DNA of 64,000 nucleotides from Auanema rhodensis (Eukaryota; Nematoda; Chromadorea; Rhabditida; Rhabditidae), in contig OZ059897.1 of assembly GCA_964057225.1 (NCBI GenBank), forward strand, positions 11,780,001-11,844,000, given 5' to 3'. Below, in pieces: positions 1 through 12,201 of the stretch. A model generated the notes under the pieces. It had not been told where the DNA came from. It searched no databases and worked only from the letters and a program-made list of their open reading frames with translations. The position numbers and the translations under genes are program-made. Numbering within the stretch: the first letter of the stretch is position 1; the number at the start of each line of letters is the position of its first letter.

Positions 1-482
1 AAAACTAGAACCACATGAACATCCCTTTTCCGCTACAGGGTTATTAACTATTCGGAAAGAAGCTTTCATCAAATCTTCAGCATAATCCAAGGTTGCACCT
101 TTTACATATCCTAGGGAAAGCTGTAAAAGTTTATTATGAACAAAAAAAAGTTATAATTAACCTCATCAATTACGACCTCCACTTGATCATCCTTCCAAAG
201 ATGATCATCGTCATTGATCTTACGATCCACCTTTATTTTGTATTCAAATCCAGAACAACCTCCACCATCAACTTCTACACGTAGTCGTTCTCCTGACTCA
301 AGACAATCCTAAACACCGAGATTGTTCTCCATGTTTATAAATTTTCAAACTTTTAATTGGATTTTCGCCCTCTGTGATACCATAAAATCGCTGGCGGATA
401 AAACTCTAGTGGTGGCAGAAGAACAGAAACTCGTTGACGGAATATGTACAAGCGCTCGAGTTAAGAAAAGACGTGAAAACAT
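1..482 (-). CDS. ISCA2: ISCA2, mitochondrial A-type iron-sulfur cluster assembly protein (3' end cut by window)
   Basis: A-type scaffold/carrier needed for maturation of mitochondrial [4Fe-4S] proteins. Three exons read on the minus strand: 482-351, 308-161 and 120-1, separated by 42 and 40 nt introns. The start (ATG at 482-480) gives a basic, Ser/Thr-rich leader typical of a mitochondrial presequence. The conserved core follows: [19 protein letters not shown] holds the first ligand cysteine, and the last visible residues, [10 protein letters not shown], hold the other two. All three ligand cysteines (C-x(n)-C-x-C) are present. [17 protein letters not shown] matches the family's middle block. 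Only a few C-terminal residues and the stop lie outside the window. It is the last member of a minus-strand cluster behind LIN-7 (gap 409 nt). Confidence 0.93.
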
Positions 483-891
483 CTTGAACCAATTGTAGAA
501 CAATTTATTTAGAAATTAAATACATTAATAGGCTTAAACCGTTAGATTTAGTTACTTTTAGACTCTGTAAAAGCCTTTATTAACATCTTATTTACACTCT
601 TAGCGAATTATGAAAGTAGCTGATTAAAGCCTATGACAAGAGATGGGGGCAATGTTGCACATTTTGTTTATTGCAGAAATGAAAAGATGAAACTGAATAA
701 TGAGTATATGAGTATACGAGTAAAAATATATGAAATTTGTAAAGCAAGTCCTGTATTAATTGAATCCTATAAGTTGGGGTAAATCAATGCATAAATGAAG
801 AAAAAAAAAAGTTAATTGTTATGAGAAATAAAGAATATACATAGCAGATGCAGGGAAGTAGAATAGATATTAATTATTTATACGAATTTTA
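483..891. other. Intergenic gap between LIN-7 and ISCA2
   Basis: AT-rich spacer between two minus-strand genes. I see no coding potential, RNA gene or clear repeat. It probably holds the LIN-7 3' UTR and the ISCA2 5' region. Confidence 0.6.
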
Positions 892-1854
892 TTACCTACG
901 AACAGGTGCGGAAGGACTGGGTTGGTTGACACGACGACGCTGCCGTTCAAATCGTCTTAAAATCAGTATAAGAACTATTGTTAGTACTTGACACTTACCT
1001 CTCCATTTCATCCAATAACCTTGGGGTATAACGAACAACCAACTTAACAGTACCTTGAGCAGACTTTAATAAATCAACAGCCTTCTCATGGCATTCTGTC
1101 TCAACGTTCTAAAAAGTTGTTTAAAATATATAACGAATATTAAACGAATATACCACTCCATTCACAGCAATAAGTTGATCTCCACGCTTTAAACCACCGT
1201 GTCTATCAGCAACACCTCCTGGTATAATTCTAAAGCTTTATCTTGAGATAGAGAAAACAGTAGAATATAAGTGAAAAAGAGAATAATGCACAAAAAATAT
1301 ATGATAAAAACTTAAATAATTTCATATATAAATGAACACGAATTGCAAAAAATATATAAATTTGCAAAAATAACGAAAGAGCGTTAGAAAAACATCGTAC
1401 CTTGATATATATATGGGAGAATTTTGCTCCTTCCCACCCATAACGTTAAAACCTAGTCCTTGATCCGTTTTCGGTAGTTCAACAACACGAGGATGAGCAT
1501 GCCCTTCAGCTGCGGCAAAAGCAGCAACTGTAGCTTTAGCTGTAGCAGATGCTCTAACCTATAATTTCAAGATTAGAAGTATATAGAAAAAAAATAAAAC
1601 CTCTGGAGATCCTTCTATATCTACTGTTTCATAAACACTCTCATAAACTTCACGAACGGTGTTAAAAAATTCGGATTGTAGTATTTTTTGTAGAGTAAGA
1701 AGTTTTGGAGACGAAACTTCTCCCGTTTTTTTGACGTGCTCAATTAACTCAAGAATTCGATGTATATCTGCAATATTAGCTTTAGATAATTACAAAAACC
1801 TGTTGAATTAATACCTCTTTCGAGATTAGGTTTCTCTTGAACAGGACGCTCCAT
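892..1854 (-). CDS. lin-7: LIN-7 homolog, L27-PDZ scaffold protein
   Basis: Adaptor of the LIN-2/LIN-7/LIN-10 complex, which sorts receptors to basolateral and synaptic membranes. The protein starts [15 protein letters not shown] (ATG 1854-1852). An L27 domain follows (roughly residues 10-75, with [19 protein letters not shown]), then a linker rich in alanine, then a PDZ domain containing [19 protein letters not shown], where GLGF is the carboxylate-binding loop. The C-terminal part [20 protein letters not shown] is nearly identical to animal LIN-7. The tail is Arg/Pro-rich, ending ...SAPVRR. Short introns interrupt it; the last one ends in the acceptor AAG. It sits 149 nt downstream of the bL27m gene on the same strand, so co-transcription is plausible. 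Confidence 0.95.
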
Positions 1855-2003
1855 GATTATATTAAATCTAAAAAATAAATACAATAATAACACATTTGAA
1901 ATTAATTAAAAAGTAATAAATAACGAAAAACGTCAAGTTTAACAAATAAAGATAAACATACTTTTAAACATTTACTATAAAAAAAATAACAAAAACAAAC
2001 TAT

Positions 2004-2473
2004 TCATATCTCAGCCTTTAACTCAAAAGTTTTGGACATAGGAAACGGAACAACATTAAAAGTTAACTTCCTAATATCAAAATCTTTTTTGTACTCATAT
2101 ATTGACATCTCCGGTATTGCCATATCAGGGTTGATGGTCTCTCTAGTTATTCTCACAACTCCGTCGCAAGTGGATTTTAATAGCTTCTCACCTCTATCAT
2201 TTTCATACACAACCTAGGAAAATAATAATAGTGGAAAACTCATCCAAAGCGCATACATTTAATCCTGGATGATAATTAAATGATCCTTGGCAAACCAATA
2301 ATTCATCTTTCCTCACAATATCACCCTCAGTTCTGTTTATTAACAATATACAAATATGTTTAAATGATAACAAACCTGTAAATTCCTCTATAAGGAATAT
2401 TCCTAGGTGGACGTAATAAATTTCTAACTTGTGTTATATTAGTAGGTTGCCGTAAAAAATTTAAGATATTCAT
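2004..2473 (-). CDS. MRPL27: Mitochondrial ribosomal protein bL27m-like (MRPL27)
   Basis: Small protein of roughly 140 residues, encoded in three exons. It begins MNILNFLRQPTNITQVRNLL, an arginine-containing amphipathic leader consistent with mitochondrial import. The middle has the L27 signature region: GDIVRKDELLVCQGSF then NYHPGLNVVYENDRG, matching the family pattern in which a beta-strand is followed by HPGxNV and a turn. A C-terminal extension of about 50 residues (PEMSIYEYKKDFDIRKLTF) is typical of metazoan mitochondrial forms rather than bacterial L27. A 43 nt intron (GTATGCGC...CTAG on the coding strand) separates HPGLN from VVYEND. It heads the minus-strand group MRPL27, LIN-7, ISCA2 and faces ELOF1 across 488 nt. 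The assignment rests on this short motif and the size, so it is less firm than its neighbours. Confidence 0.7.
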
Positions 2474-2961
2474 CCTATAAATGACAAATAATTAAACTAA
2501 TAATTTCTCAAAAAGCTTGAAAAATATTATTTGCATGCTACATATCAATCATAAGCTGTAAAATTTGAGCGCCCTAAAGCTGCTCCAACGACAAAAAATG
2601 ACCCGTTCAATAATATTGAGCACCGTAGCCTACATATCATACCCATCTAAGCTTTCGAATTTTTGTGATCAAAACTATTTACATTTATTTATAAATTGCC
2701 TGTCGTATTGTATTTTGTTGCTAATCTTATCTATTAGTTTTAAAGGACAAGAGGAGAATGTTGCTCTGTTTCACGCTTTCGTCATTTTTCGAAAAAAAAC
2801 CGTTCTAGTATGTCGTTTTTTAGATGCATTTTCTTTACGTATCAAAACTAGTATTGAGTGGTTCTCCGTATTAACGCTCTTTGTTCGATTCTTTTTCTAT
2901 TGATTTTTGTAATAAACTACTTATTTTCGATTTTCTAGCTTAATTTCGTCTATTTCGTAAA
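2474..2961. promoter_or_regulatory. Divergent intergenic region between MRPL27 and ELOF1
   Basis: Two genes diverge from this 488 nt stretch, so it must carry both 5' regions. A 112-codon plus-strand reading frame crosses it (2565-2903), but it opens with TTG, has no recognisable domain and is built of AT-derived F/I/L/S residues; I treat it as chance. The end, 2935-2961, has a possible trans-splice acceptor (TTTTCTAG) upstream of the ELOF1 ATG. Confidence 0.5.
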
Positions 2962-3260
2962 ATGGGAAAGCGAAAGTCGAAGAGAAAGCCGCCGCCAAAA
3001 TCTAGAGCTGTAGAGCCCTTGGAAACTCAATTCAATTGCCCTTTTTGTAATCATGAACGAGTATGCGAAGTAAAAATGTAAGATTCTATAGGAAAATTAT
3101 AATTCTAAGTAATAATATGTTCAGGGATCGAGAAAAGAACGTAGGCAAAATTTTTTGCCGTGTTTGCTCTGAGGACTTTCAAACTAATATTAACTATTTG
3201 TCAGAGCCAATTGATGTATACTCTGATTGGATTGACGCATGCGAGCAAGCAAATGCCTAA
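2962..3260 (+). CDS. ELOF1: ELOF1 / Elf1, transcription elongation factor 1 homolog
   Basis: Small zinc-binding factor that rides with elongating RNA polymerase II and takes part in transcription-coupled repair. Two exons (2962-3077 and 3125-3260) are joined across a 47 nt intron. The product starts [15 protein letters not shown], the conserved basic N-terminal tail that contacts DNA. Four zinc-ligand cysteines follow: CPFC in FNCPFCNHE and CRVC in [11 protein letters not shown]. The C-terminus has [17 protein letters not shown], a hallmark of the family. About 83 residues, which is the usual length. All key residues are present. Confidence 0.96.
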
Positions 3261-3547
3261 TTTGCTTTTTGTACGTTCTTCGTATCTTTATGTTTATAAA
3301 TTGATCTCGTTTACTCACATCTCGTCGATAAAGACGATTAATATTTAATTGTTTTCCTGTATACTTTGTTGCAAGTTTGTAAATATGTCATATGCTCACT
3401 CTAATGAATACGTACCGTTTGACTGTTTATTTTGAAGTGGCCTAATAAATATGTTCAACTATAAATTGTGGCTAAATCTCTCAAAGACTAGGTAATAATG
3501 GTATGGCAAGTAAAATAAGACTATTAAAAAAGATCACGAATAAATGC

Positions 3548-6500
3548 TTAAGATTCAAGCAAAACACAAACTTCTAACAAACATCCAATTGACCAAGCTT
3601 GTGTAGGACAACTATCATGACATTCTTCTCCATCTTTTTGAGTTAGTTCAGGAATGGAAGACCATGGTGAATTCTATATATACATCATTAAGTTATTGAA
3701 CTATTGAATTAATAAATATACCTGGATATGACGGTAATAAGCTCCTAATTTCTTTTGAACTTCAGAGCGTGCTTCATTTAGATATTCTCCTCCCAGCATT
3801 TTTCCTACTGTCAATCTTGCACGCAAATACATTGCTGCTACCCAAACCCATTCCTTTAAATCAAACAATAAGTAATAACAACATGTAAATAATAAAATTA
3901 CAGGTCCTTGATGATAATTCCATCCTTTAGCCGTTTGTTTGTTGGTACTATCATCGGAATTATGATAGAAGCCATTGTACTCCCAGTCACTAAATATGTT
4001 GTCAGTTATATAGAAAAAAACAATAAAATACCTAGGATCCAATGTTTTGAAACCTATTGGGCCTGACAAGTGTTTTCTTGCAGTGTTCAGAGCTTTCCAA
4101 GCCAAATGTAAATCAAGAATTGAGGGACACTACAGTGGTAAAATTTTAGACTAAATTTTAACTCATGGCACTTACAACAGCAATAGCGATAGGGAAGTTA
4201 CATCTTAATTGAAAGTCTGCATATCTAGCAGCAGATCCAAATGTATCTTTAATTATTTCCTTTTTATTGCATAATTCATCAGAGCAATCTTCTGATACAT
4301 AAAATTTGGAAGCAAAGTTTTGCTGAATACGCAACAGCCAATCATTCCAAGACCAATTATCATTTTCTATATTAATGTAATATACTAAATGATAAGACGG
4401 ATATCTTACGGTAAACAACTCCTTTGTACTCAATAAGGTTTTTCTCTGACCATGTTTTCAATTTTTCTAAGACAGCAGCAGCTAAACCTTGAATTTCAAC
4501 AGCAGCTCCATCACGAGGTGTTGCTGGTAGTCCCTTATTACCGGCCTCAAAAAGAATAATATGCTTTCTTTTCATATAATAATATACTTTAGCACTGCTT
4601 CCCATTTTGTCCATCCATGTTCCGCAATTTAGCCGATTTCCTCCATGTATAAAACCGGTATTTTTATCTACCCACACATTAATATTGAATCCTTGAAGTC
4701 ATATACAAACATGATAATTCCATAAAACTTTAACTACCTTCATCTTGCATTTGTTCATCAATAGAATGTCCTGCATTTCTCTCACGGTAACTTATGCCCG
4801 AAAAGTGGCGTTGAAGAGCTTCATACATAGTATTGATTAGAGGTTCTTCCTAAATAGAAGTTTTTTTTTTCCAATTACTATAAAGTCTTTACTTTGCTTT
4901 CTTTACCAAACTGTGTATCATCATGTGGATAAATTCTTAAAACAGTATCTTGAAGAATGGAAAGACCGTTCGGAACTATATCAATATATTTTGTAATAGA
5001 ATAGAGCCAGAACCATACAGCATCTCTACAGTTGTAACGGGAGCCTAGAATTTTTTTGTTCAAGTTACAAGGTATTTTAAAACCTTTTCCTTCTGCAAGA
5101 AGATTAGGGATTAATCCATGTCTTAAACATCCAGCGAAAGATAAAATAATTTTTCTAAAAAATGGATAAAAGCTGAGTTTTTATTATTTAAGAAATACCG
5201 TGCATCATCATAGCGTCCTGTACTTAATAAACAACCTGGAAGGGCAATAAAAGTATCTCTACCCCAATTTCGCCATATTCCTGCAGCAAAATGAGGAAGA
5301 CCAGCAGCTAATGAAGAAGCATTATCACCAAATTTAGATGGCAATGGTGCTAAGGTAGCATCTTTCACATAACCAATAAAGGAAACTGAGCTCAGCATGA
5401 GCATTTTGATCAAAGTCGAATTTGGGCTAAATATATACTTTTGTTGACGAGTAGAAGAATATATCGAACCAATTGAGTTTCTGGAGAAGTACGGTACGGA
5501 CAATATTATATACATGTGTAAGAAGACTTTCGAAGTAACTTGGTCGTAGGTAATACGGTATTACTTGAAGGGGTTTGAATATATTTTCCAATAAACAAGC
5601 AATCTGAAACAAAAAACACACCTATTTTTACTAATAAATTAACTACTTCTGGCAATCCCTCATATTTGTTTAGTCGATTAACGATGAAATCAGCGAGCCA
5701 GAGCCCTTCTCTTAAATTAGAACACAATGGATGACCCAAATCATTATTTTCTCTAATTTTTTTGAAAACTGTCACAATTCCTGTAAAAATATGTTATACG
5801 AGCATTTTCTATGAGATTTGCCTTGCAATCCTCCGAAAACAAATTTTCCAAAGTTGGGTACGTCATATGATTCAATTCCAATGTTAACTCGATCTTCTTC
5901 AGAACAGCAAAAAAGAATGCGGTTGAAATTTAATAAACTTGTTCTCTCCAAAGAATTTTTAAACTCTGAATTAGCAATATTATAATAATAAAAGATTGTT
6001 ACAACTATATACCGCTATCTACAGATCCTTGCAAAACATTTCGAATTTCCTTAATAGCAGAAAGTTGATTATCATCAAGACGAATCCTAGAGAATTGAAA
6101 TTAAATAATCTCCATGAAATTTATTTCTACTTTAATCCAACTACAGATCCACTTGGGAAGTTGACAAGTTCTAGATAATTACCGTGCTGACGAACCATAC
6201 AAGCTTGATCAATTGAAATATGTTCTCGGATTTCAGTCTGATAATCAGATAAGCCAACAATATATTCATCCGAGCCTTTAAAACTTTAAATAAAACATAT
6301 TATAAGTAATTGCTGAACCATTTGAAGATTTTGACTTATTTTCCATCACCTTCATTTCGAACAAAATTTCTTCCAAAACTCCTAAATTTTGTTGTGAGAT
6401 TTAAAAACTGATATTCTCCTACCACCAATCGGAATATGCTTTAAATGAACATCATTTTTAAAAGCATGTTTATCGAATAGTGTATGGCTTATAACAATAA

Positions 6501-9500
6501 CTGTTGAATGATCGACAGGATTGTGTCGTGTAATAGCAACAACCTCGGGATTCATTTGGTCAACAAATGTCTAAACTTATCGAATTTTCCTATATATATA
6601 TATATATATTGAGAAAATGAAATCTATACCTGAGAATAATTGTTTTTTGATAAAGAAACATGTAGATCGTTTAAAATTCTTCTAGCTTTGACGATTCCTA
6701 CTGTATCAAGGATATTCTTATCATATATAGAATACTTTCTAGTTTCATGAACAACATTTATCTAAATAAAAAAAATTACAATATTTCAAAAATAGCAAGC
6801 TTACTGCATAAGGAACGAGTTCGTCATAACCTCTTGTTGATCCGGAAGCACATGTTGCCATTGATACCATTGCAGCAGTTGGAAGAACATCATATACTGA
6901 TCTCACCTATTAAGCAACAAACGTATTTGATCACACCTATCTATTTACCTGTATGGGACTTGGATTGTCGTGAGTTTGATCAAAGAATAATCCATTAGCT
7001 ACAACAGATGGAGCTAACCGCACTGATTTTTGAATCATTGCACCAACACAATCTCCGGAATATCTGAAAGATGTATATATCAATGAGGTTTTCTTATTCT
7101 TTCATTTACCTGTAGACTAGACGTCCTTGTTCATGACTATCATGCGCAGATTCTGCCTCTGAAATAAATGGTTATGAGAAGTAAATAGGCTTACTAAACC
7201 TCTAATCAAAGATGTAATTCCAAGGCGATTTACAAACATATTATCCAAGTCTTCACTTCCCGTAAATAGTTCAGCGAAAACATATAAATCGGGTCTGACC
7301 ACGCGGCCAGCTTTCAGTAAATACTAAAAAACTATTGTTTCATTGAATTTTTCTCTGATAGAATTACCTCTGCAACGTGAATAGGAGTTCCATGAGCATT
7401 ATCTATACGAACACCATGAAAAATTCGAGCACATGCTTCTCTGAAACCACAAAAGATATATGGCACAATATTGAAATGCATACGTGTATTCTTTCATATA
7501 ATTCCATAAATATGGGCAATCTTCGGGTTTAAATCCATAATTCAACTTCACAGAATCTCCCCAGCAGACGAGTTGCCGGCGTAAATATACCTAATACAGT
7601 GGCTTTTAGTGAGAATAATTATCATTCGTTACCTGACTCGAAGGCAATGCAAAATTTTCTAAAACATTGCTAGACATAACCCATCCATTAAATGCCATTA
7701 AAAATTTGGCAGTATCAGAATTGAATGCCAATTTTTCATCATTTTCCCAAGATGTCTCCGGATATAAATGTAAAAAATAACTAAACATTATTATTACTTG
7801 ATTTAGGATCTGATAACCAACTCTGTAGTTAAAGGAGCGTCATCACATACTTTTCCTTTTCTAGGACCATGATCTGCACATCGCTCATAAGTAATATGGC
7901 CCATCACTGCGTTCAAGCCTTCAGATACAATGTTCCATCCTAACTGTTCAGCTAAAACAATTAGTTAATATATCTAAAGTATTAAAATAATAAATACCTT
8001 CTTCATTTAATCTATATAAACAATTTCTGAACTCTGAAGCACACTTCTCAATTCTTTCATTTTCCGAAGAACAATCATCCCTATAAAAAATTAGAAACAT
8101 ATTAAAAGCTATACAAAAAACCTCTGCTTATTATATGCGAGTAATGCAGCTTCCCAATCTATTGTGCAACCAAACCTGGCCCAGTTTGGATCCTGAATTC
8201 GAGCAACAACAGGATGATCTTGGCTGATAATTGGCCCACCTAAAATATTTAACTAGTTCTTTTTAAATATATTAGACTAACTAGAGCATTTCTTTTTGAA
8301 AATATCAACATGAGTATCAACGTTGATTTTGAAAAACTCATGTATGCGAAGTTTAGGTAAAACTTCAGAGCGCAAGACATATTCCAAAGCCTGCAAAAGC
8401 GAAACTTATGGTACCACAAAAAAATATTAAAACTAAACCTGAATATGGTTATGATTGTCAATAACAATTGGAATTCCTCTGTGTTCCCACTTGCCCTCGG
8501 AAACTTCTTTACTAAAGTAATGATAAGCTCTAAATATAAATATTAATAGCATGAACCAATAGTTAATAAACCTATCAACAACGTATGCTGGGCGCATGTG
8601 AGGGCTATTTTCACAGTTGTACGAACATTCTGGATGTTTCTATACTTACCAATGAGTGAATAATCAAAACGAATTTAATTGAACCTGTAGCCATTCAGCA
8701 TTCTTCGCAGCATGATTCCAAACAACGTCTTGAACAGTGAGTAAACCATATTGCTGCTCTAATTTTTTTACAGTGGCATTAACATCTTCTAGAGTATATT
8801 GTTTTCCATTCTTAATATACAACTTATTAATATATTGAGATTGTATTATGTTACGGAATGTATAGTTTGAATTAATTGATGATGATCAGCAATTGAGTAA
8901 CTACTGTTTGAGATACCCAATTTTTGTATTGGTGTAAGATGGATCATGTTATAGCCCGATTCAGCAGCAAAACTTAAACGCTGCTCCCATTCTGGCAGTT
9001 CGCCTAAATTATCTGTTTAATCAATGATTGTAATTTACATGCTACCTAAGAGTTTCGTTAGGTAAGTTTGACATACTACTCCTCCAATAGGCAAAGGATT
9101 CTTATTGATACTTAATGAAGGCATAACTAAGAAATAGCCATTTCCTTTAACATCCTTCCTTAAAATATATTTTGTGTCCGTGATACTTCTCAATAAATCA
9201 TATATCAAACTACTCACTCCTCATTAAGCTCAAAGAAGTACTCAAATGAACCAGCAGACTGGCAAACAACATCGATATAATTACTGGTTTGATCCAACCC
9301 TCCAATCCATTTCAAAGGTTCATTGCCTAACAGTATTAGATACTACATTGATCTTAACAGGAAAATTACCAGTCAAGCTAGTCCGCAAAGTCACTCTTGA
9401 ACCAAGCAAAGAAGATCCACAAACAAATCTCACAACCCATCCTATACATAAGTTAGTGATACCTTTGCTTAAAGTTACTCAAAATGAAGCCAACCTTTTT

Positions 9501-9567
9501 CATATCGTTTAACAACTTTATCAAAACAACCAATTTCCAAGACAATTACGCGCACTTCGTTAGCCAT
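3548..9567 (-). CDS. AGL: Glycogen debranching enzyme (4-alpha-glucanotransferase / amylo-alpha-1,6-glucosidase)
   Basis: Bifunctional cytosolic enzyme. The N-terminal half moves maltosyl/maltotriosyl units and the C-terminal half hydrolyses the remaining alpha-1,6 branch glucose. The gene is cut by about 30 introns of mostly 40-60 nt; expected protein about 1,450-1,550 residues, like animal AGL. The start is [20 protein letters not shown] (ATG 9567-9565), spliced to [20 protein letters not shown], which matches the AGL N-terminal beta domain. The glucosidase half is unmistakable: [20 protein letters not shown], then [73 protein letters not shown] and [10 protein letters not shown]. The protein ends [20 protein letters not shown]. 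No broken exon or missing catalytic block was seen. Confidence 0.96.
6591..6609. repeat. TA dinucleotide microsatellite
   Basis: A perfect (TA)n run of 19 nt inside an AGL intron. It is short and has no evident function. Confidence 0.9.
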
Positions 9568-10030
9568 GATTAGAACGTCAAGATGAGGCAAGTATTTCAG
9601 AATAGGAAGCTTGAGGAGTATATCAGCCGTTTCTTATATTCGTTTCATATATCTAATAGATTGTCAATGTTTAAAGCATGTGGCCCAGTGTGTACGTGAT
9701 TTTCACAAACTCCCTTCTTGATCGCATTCTCTATCCTTGTCTTGTCCAAAGAACACAAGCTAAATGTTTTTATCGAGGTCTTACCACGATTTCTTTCAGA
9801 CCTTTATTATATGATTCAATCTTAATATTTTTAAAGTTATAATTTTTTCTAAAATTTAAGTATTTGATATATGCTAATAATCTTTTGAAAAATATAATTC
9901 GGCTGAGGACTTGAATATTTCAGTTCAGTAATAAATGAAAATGATCATCCATTAAAAATTAGTGGTTAAATTCTATATATTTTACAGATAACTCAAACAT
10001 ATTTAGACCTAGTTAAGGACATAACATCTA
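9568..10030. promoter_or_regulatory. Divergent intergenic region between AGL and eIF3g
   Basis: The 463 nt between two divergent genes. It is AT-rich, especially from about 9800. I see no coding exon or RNA gene; both promoters must lie here. Confidence 0.55.
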
Positions 10031-11228
10031 ATGGCAAACGCTAATATGTATGATTTTTTAAAGTTTTTTTAAAGTAAATATAAATGTTTTAGTTTGAGTT
10101 CCGCCCCAGAAGTTGGAAGTTGGGCTGAGGAAGTTCAGCAGAACAGTACGCTTTTGTGTTTTTTTGACTTTACTTTATTTTTGCTTTATTTAGCTCAATC
10201 CCAAGTTGATAAAGATGGTATAAGAACTGTCGTAGATTATGTTGTTGAAGATGAAACCCGTTACAAAGTAAGTGTTTTTTGGTCATTATGTTTGAATATT
10301 ATAACAATTGACAGATCGTAACTAAATTCCAAATTATCCACAAGAAAGTACCTAAAGTTGTAGCTGATAGAAAGAAATGGAAGAAGTTTGGGGAAAGCGA
10401 AGGAGATGCTCCAGGACCACAGGTAGTACTCTTATAATAACTCTTATATTTGTTTTCTAAAGGTTGCTACAACTTATGTTGCTGAAGAAGTTGAAATGCA
10501 ATTCACAAGAAATCGTGCCGGAGAACAGATTTTGGATGTACAAGAAGACAAGCAGATTGTACTCATTAATAATTACTTAATAATTTATTAATTTCTGCGT
10601 TTAGATCAAGGCTACTAATAGAGAACATTGTCGCTATTGTAAGGGTAACGATCATTGGTCGACTAGCTGTCCTTACAAGGTTTTTTTACTTGTTGTGTAC
10701 ATCATATTGTACCTTTTCACTGTAGGAGATGTATAATATGGAAGATGAAAATGAACTTGTCGAAGATAAGACTGGATTCGGAGGTAGAAATATACTAAAT
10801 GGCCGCGGGGATCTTCGTGGAGGAAACATGGACCGACGATCTGACGAAAACACATGCCGTGTCACAAATATGCCTCAAGAATTAGAAGAAGCTGAATTGC
10901 GTGAGATGTTCTCCGCCATTGGACGTGTTGCTGTAAGTTGGCAATTCTCTGAATGTTTTATATTATGATGTTGCAGCGTGTGTTTATTGCTCGTGACAAA
11001 ATTACAAATCAGCCTAAGGGATTCGCTTTCGTTACATACGAACATCGTCATGTAAGTATCTTCATGTAGGCTTTAATGGAATTATTTATTTTAAAGGAGG
11101 CTGAACGAGCTATTGCTGAATTGAATGGAAAGCCTAAGTATCACATGATCCTCAAGGTTGAATGGACAAGGTCAGTGATTAAAATTTAATATATTAAATA
11201 GTAATTGTTCTTTAGGCCAAATAGTTAA
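10031..11228 (+). CDS. EIF3G: eIF3g, eukaryotic translation initiation factor 3 subunit G
   Basis: Subunit of the eIF3 complex that recruits mRNA to the 40S ribosome and binds eIF3i. I choose ATG 10031: a 17 nt first exon encodes MANANI, then a 45 nt intron (10048-10092) leads to LSSAPEVGSWAEEV. Order of parts: an N-terminal eIF3g domain with VDKDGIRTVVDYVVEDETRY and KVPKVVADRKKWKKFGES; a CCHC zinc knuckle REHCRYCKGNDHWSTSCPYK; a glycine-rich linker; and a C-terminal RRM (CRVTNMPQELEEAELREMF as RNP2 region, KGFAFVTYEHR as RNP1). The protein ends ILKVEWTRPNS. Introns near 10462 and 11098 use AAG acceptors. ARL2 follows 197 nt downstream on the same strand. Confidence 0.95.
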
Positions 11229-11425
11229 TACAGGCTTAGCCACACTCTTCTTTGGGAAATGGGGAGACCGTTCGATTTTTGTTGACGTTTTATTATTTTT
11301 TTTTCGTATGTAAAACCAATAAATTGTTACGAATTTTAGTAAACTGTGCTTTAATAGGTAGTTTACCTATATTTGTAATTTTTAAAAATTAAGTTGTTAT
11401 TATGTTTTTTCTTTTTTTGAGGAAT

Positions 11426-12112
11426 ATGGGTTTATTAACAATTTTGCGAAAACAAAGGGAAAAGGAAAGAGAAATGAGAGTTCTCGTGTTGGGGCTAGAC
11501 AATGCTGGTAAAACTACAATAGTCAAAAAGTTTTTGGGAGAAGATTTGTCTACTATTGAGCCAACTTTAGGTAGTTCATGCTAAATTTTCTTCAAGTTAA
11601 TTTTTTGTATCAGGCTTTAATATAAAAACTGTTGACTTTCGCGGATTCACATTGAATTTATGGGACGTTGGAGGGCAGAAAAGTTTAAGATCATATTGGA
11701 GAAATTATTTCGAACAAACAGATGCTCTCATATGGGTTGTGGATTCGGGAGACAGAGGTCAAATAGTATACATAACATCTATTTATTATCTTTTCCTTTC
11801 AGATAGACTTTTATCTTGTGCAGCAGAGTTAAAAAAGTTGTTGACCGAGGAACGACTTTTCGGCGCCTCTCTTATAGTCTTAGCTAATAAACAAGATCTT
11901 CCAAACGCTATACGTGTTGCGGATATTGCTAAAGTAAACTTTATAATTATAACCTTTTTGTATGTTTATTCTCTTAGTTACTGGATCTGGATTCTATTCA
12001 AACCCATCACTGGCAGATATATAGTTGTAGTGCTATGACGGGTCAAAATCTACTGGAAGGTATGACGTGGTTGTGTAATGATGTGGCTAGCAGAGTTTTC
12101 ACATTGGAATAA
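11426..12112 (+). CDS. ARL2: ARL2 small GTPase (EVL-20-like)
   Basis: ARF-like GTPase that works with tubulin cofactor D in alpha/beta-tubulin folding and also acts at mitochondria. The product starts [20 protein letters not shown], the characteristic ARL2 N-terminus. Nucleotide-binding motifs are intact: P-loop GLDNAGKTT, the switch I threonine in EPTLGFNIKT, switch [22 protein letters not shown], and NKQD in [11 protein letters not shown]. The last exons give [19 protein letters not shown] and a C-terminal helix ending FTLE. Length is close to the usual 184 residues. The first intron (from about 11573) is about 41 nt. The 197 nt gap after eIF3g suggests an operon. Confidence 0.95.
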
Positions 12113-12201
12113 TGTGCTCCAGTTAGTATTTTATTGTTTTATTCGTTTTCTATTCAATTTTTTTCGGGTTTTTTGAACAGCTTTTTCAACTGGTTCATAT
12201 T

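Noticed and set aside
309-350. Apparent frame break near the ISCA2 start
   Set aside because: A 42-nt intron with GT and AG ends restores the frame directly into the conserved ISCA core.
2565-2903. 112-codon plus-strand frame upstream of ELOF1
   Set aside because: Opens with TTG, has no domain, and its F/I/L/S-rich composition is what AT-rich DNA gives by chance; it lies in a divergent promoter.
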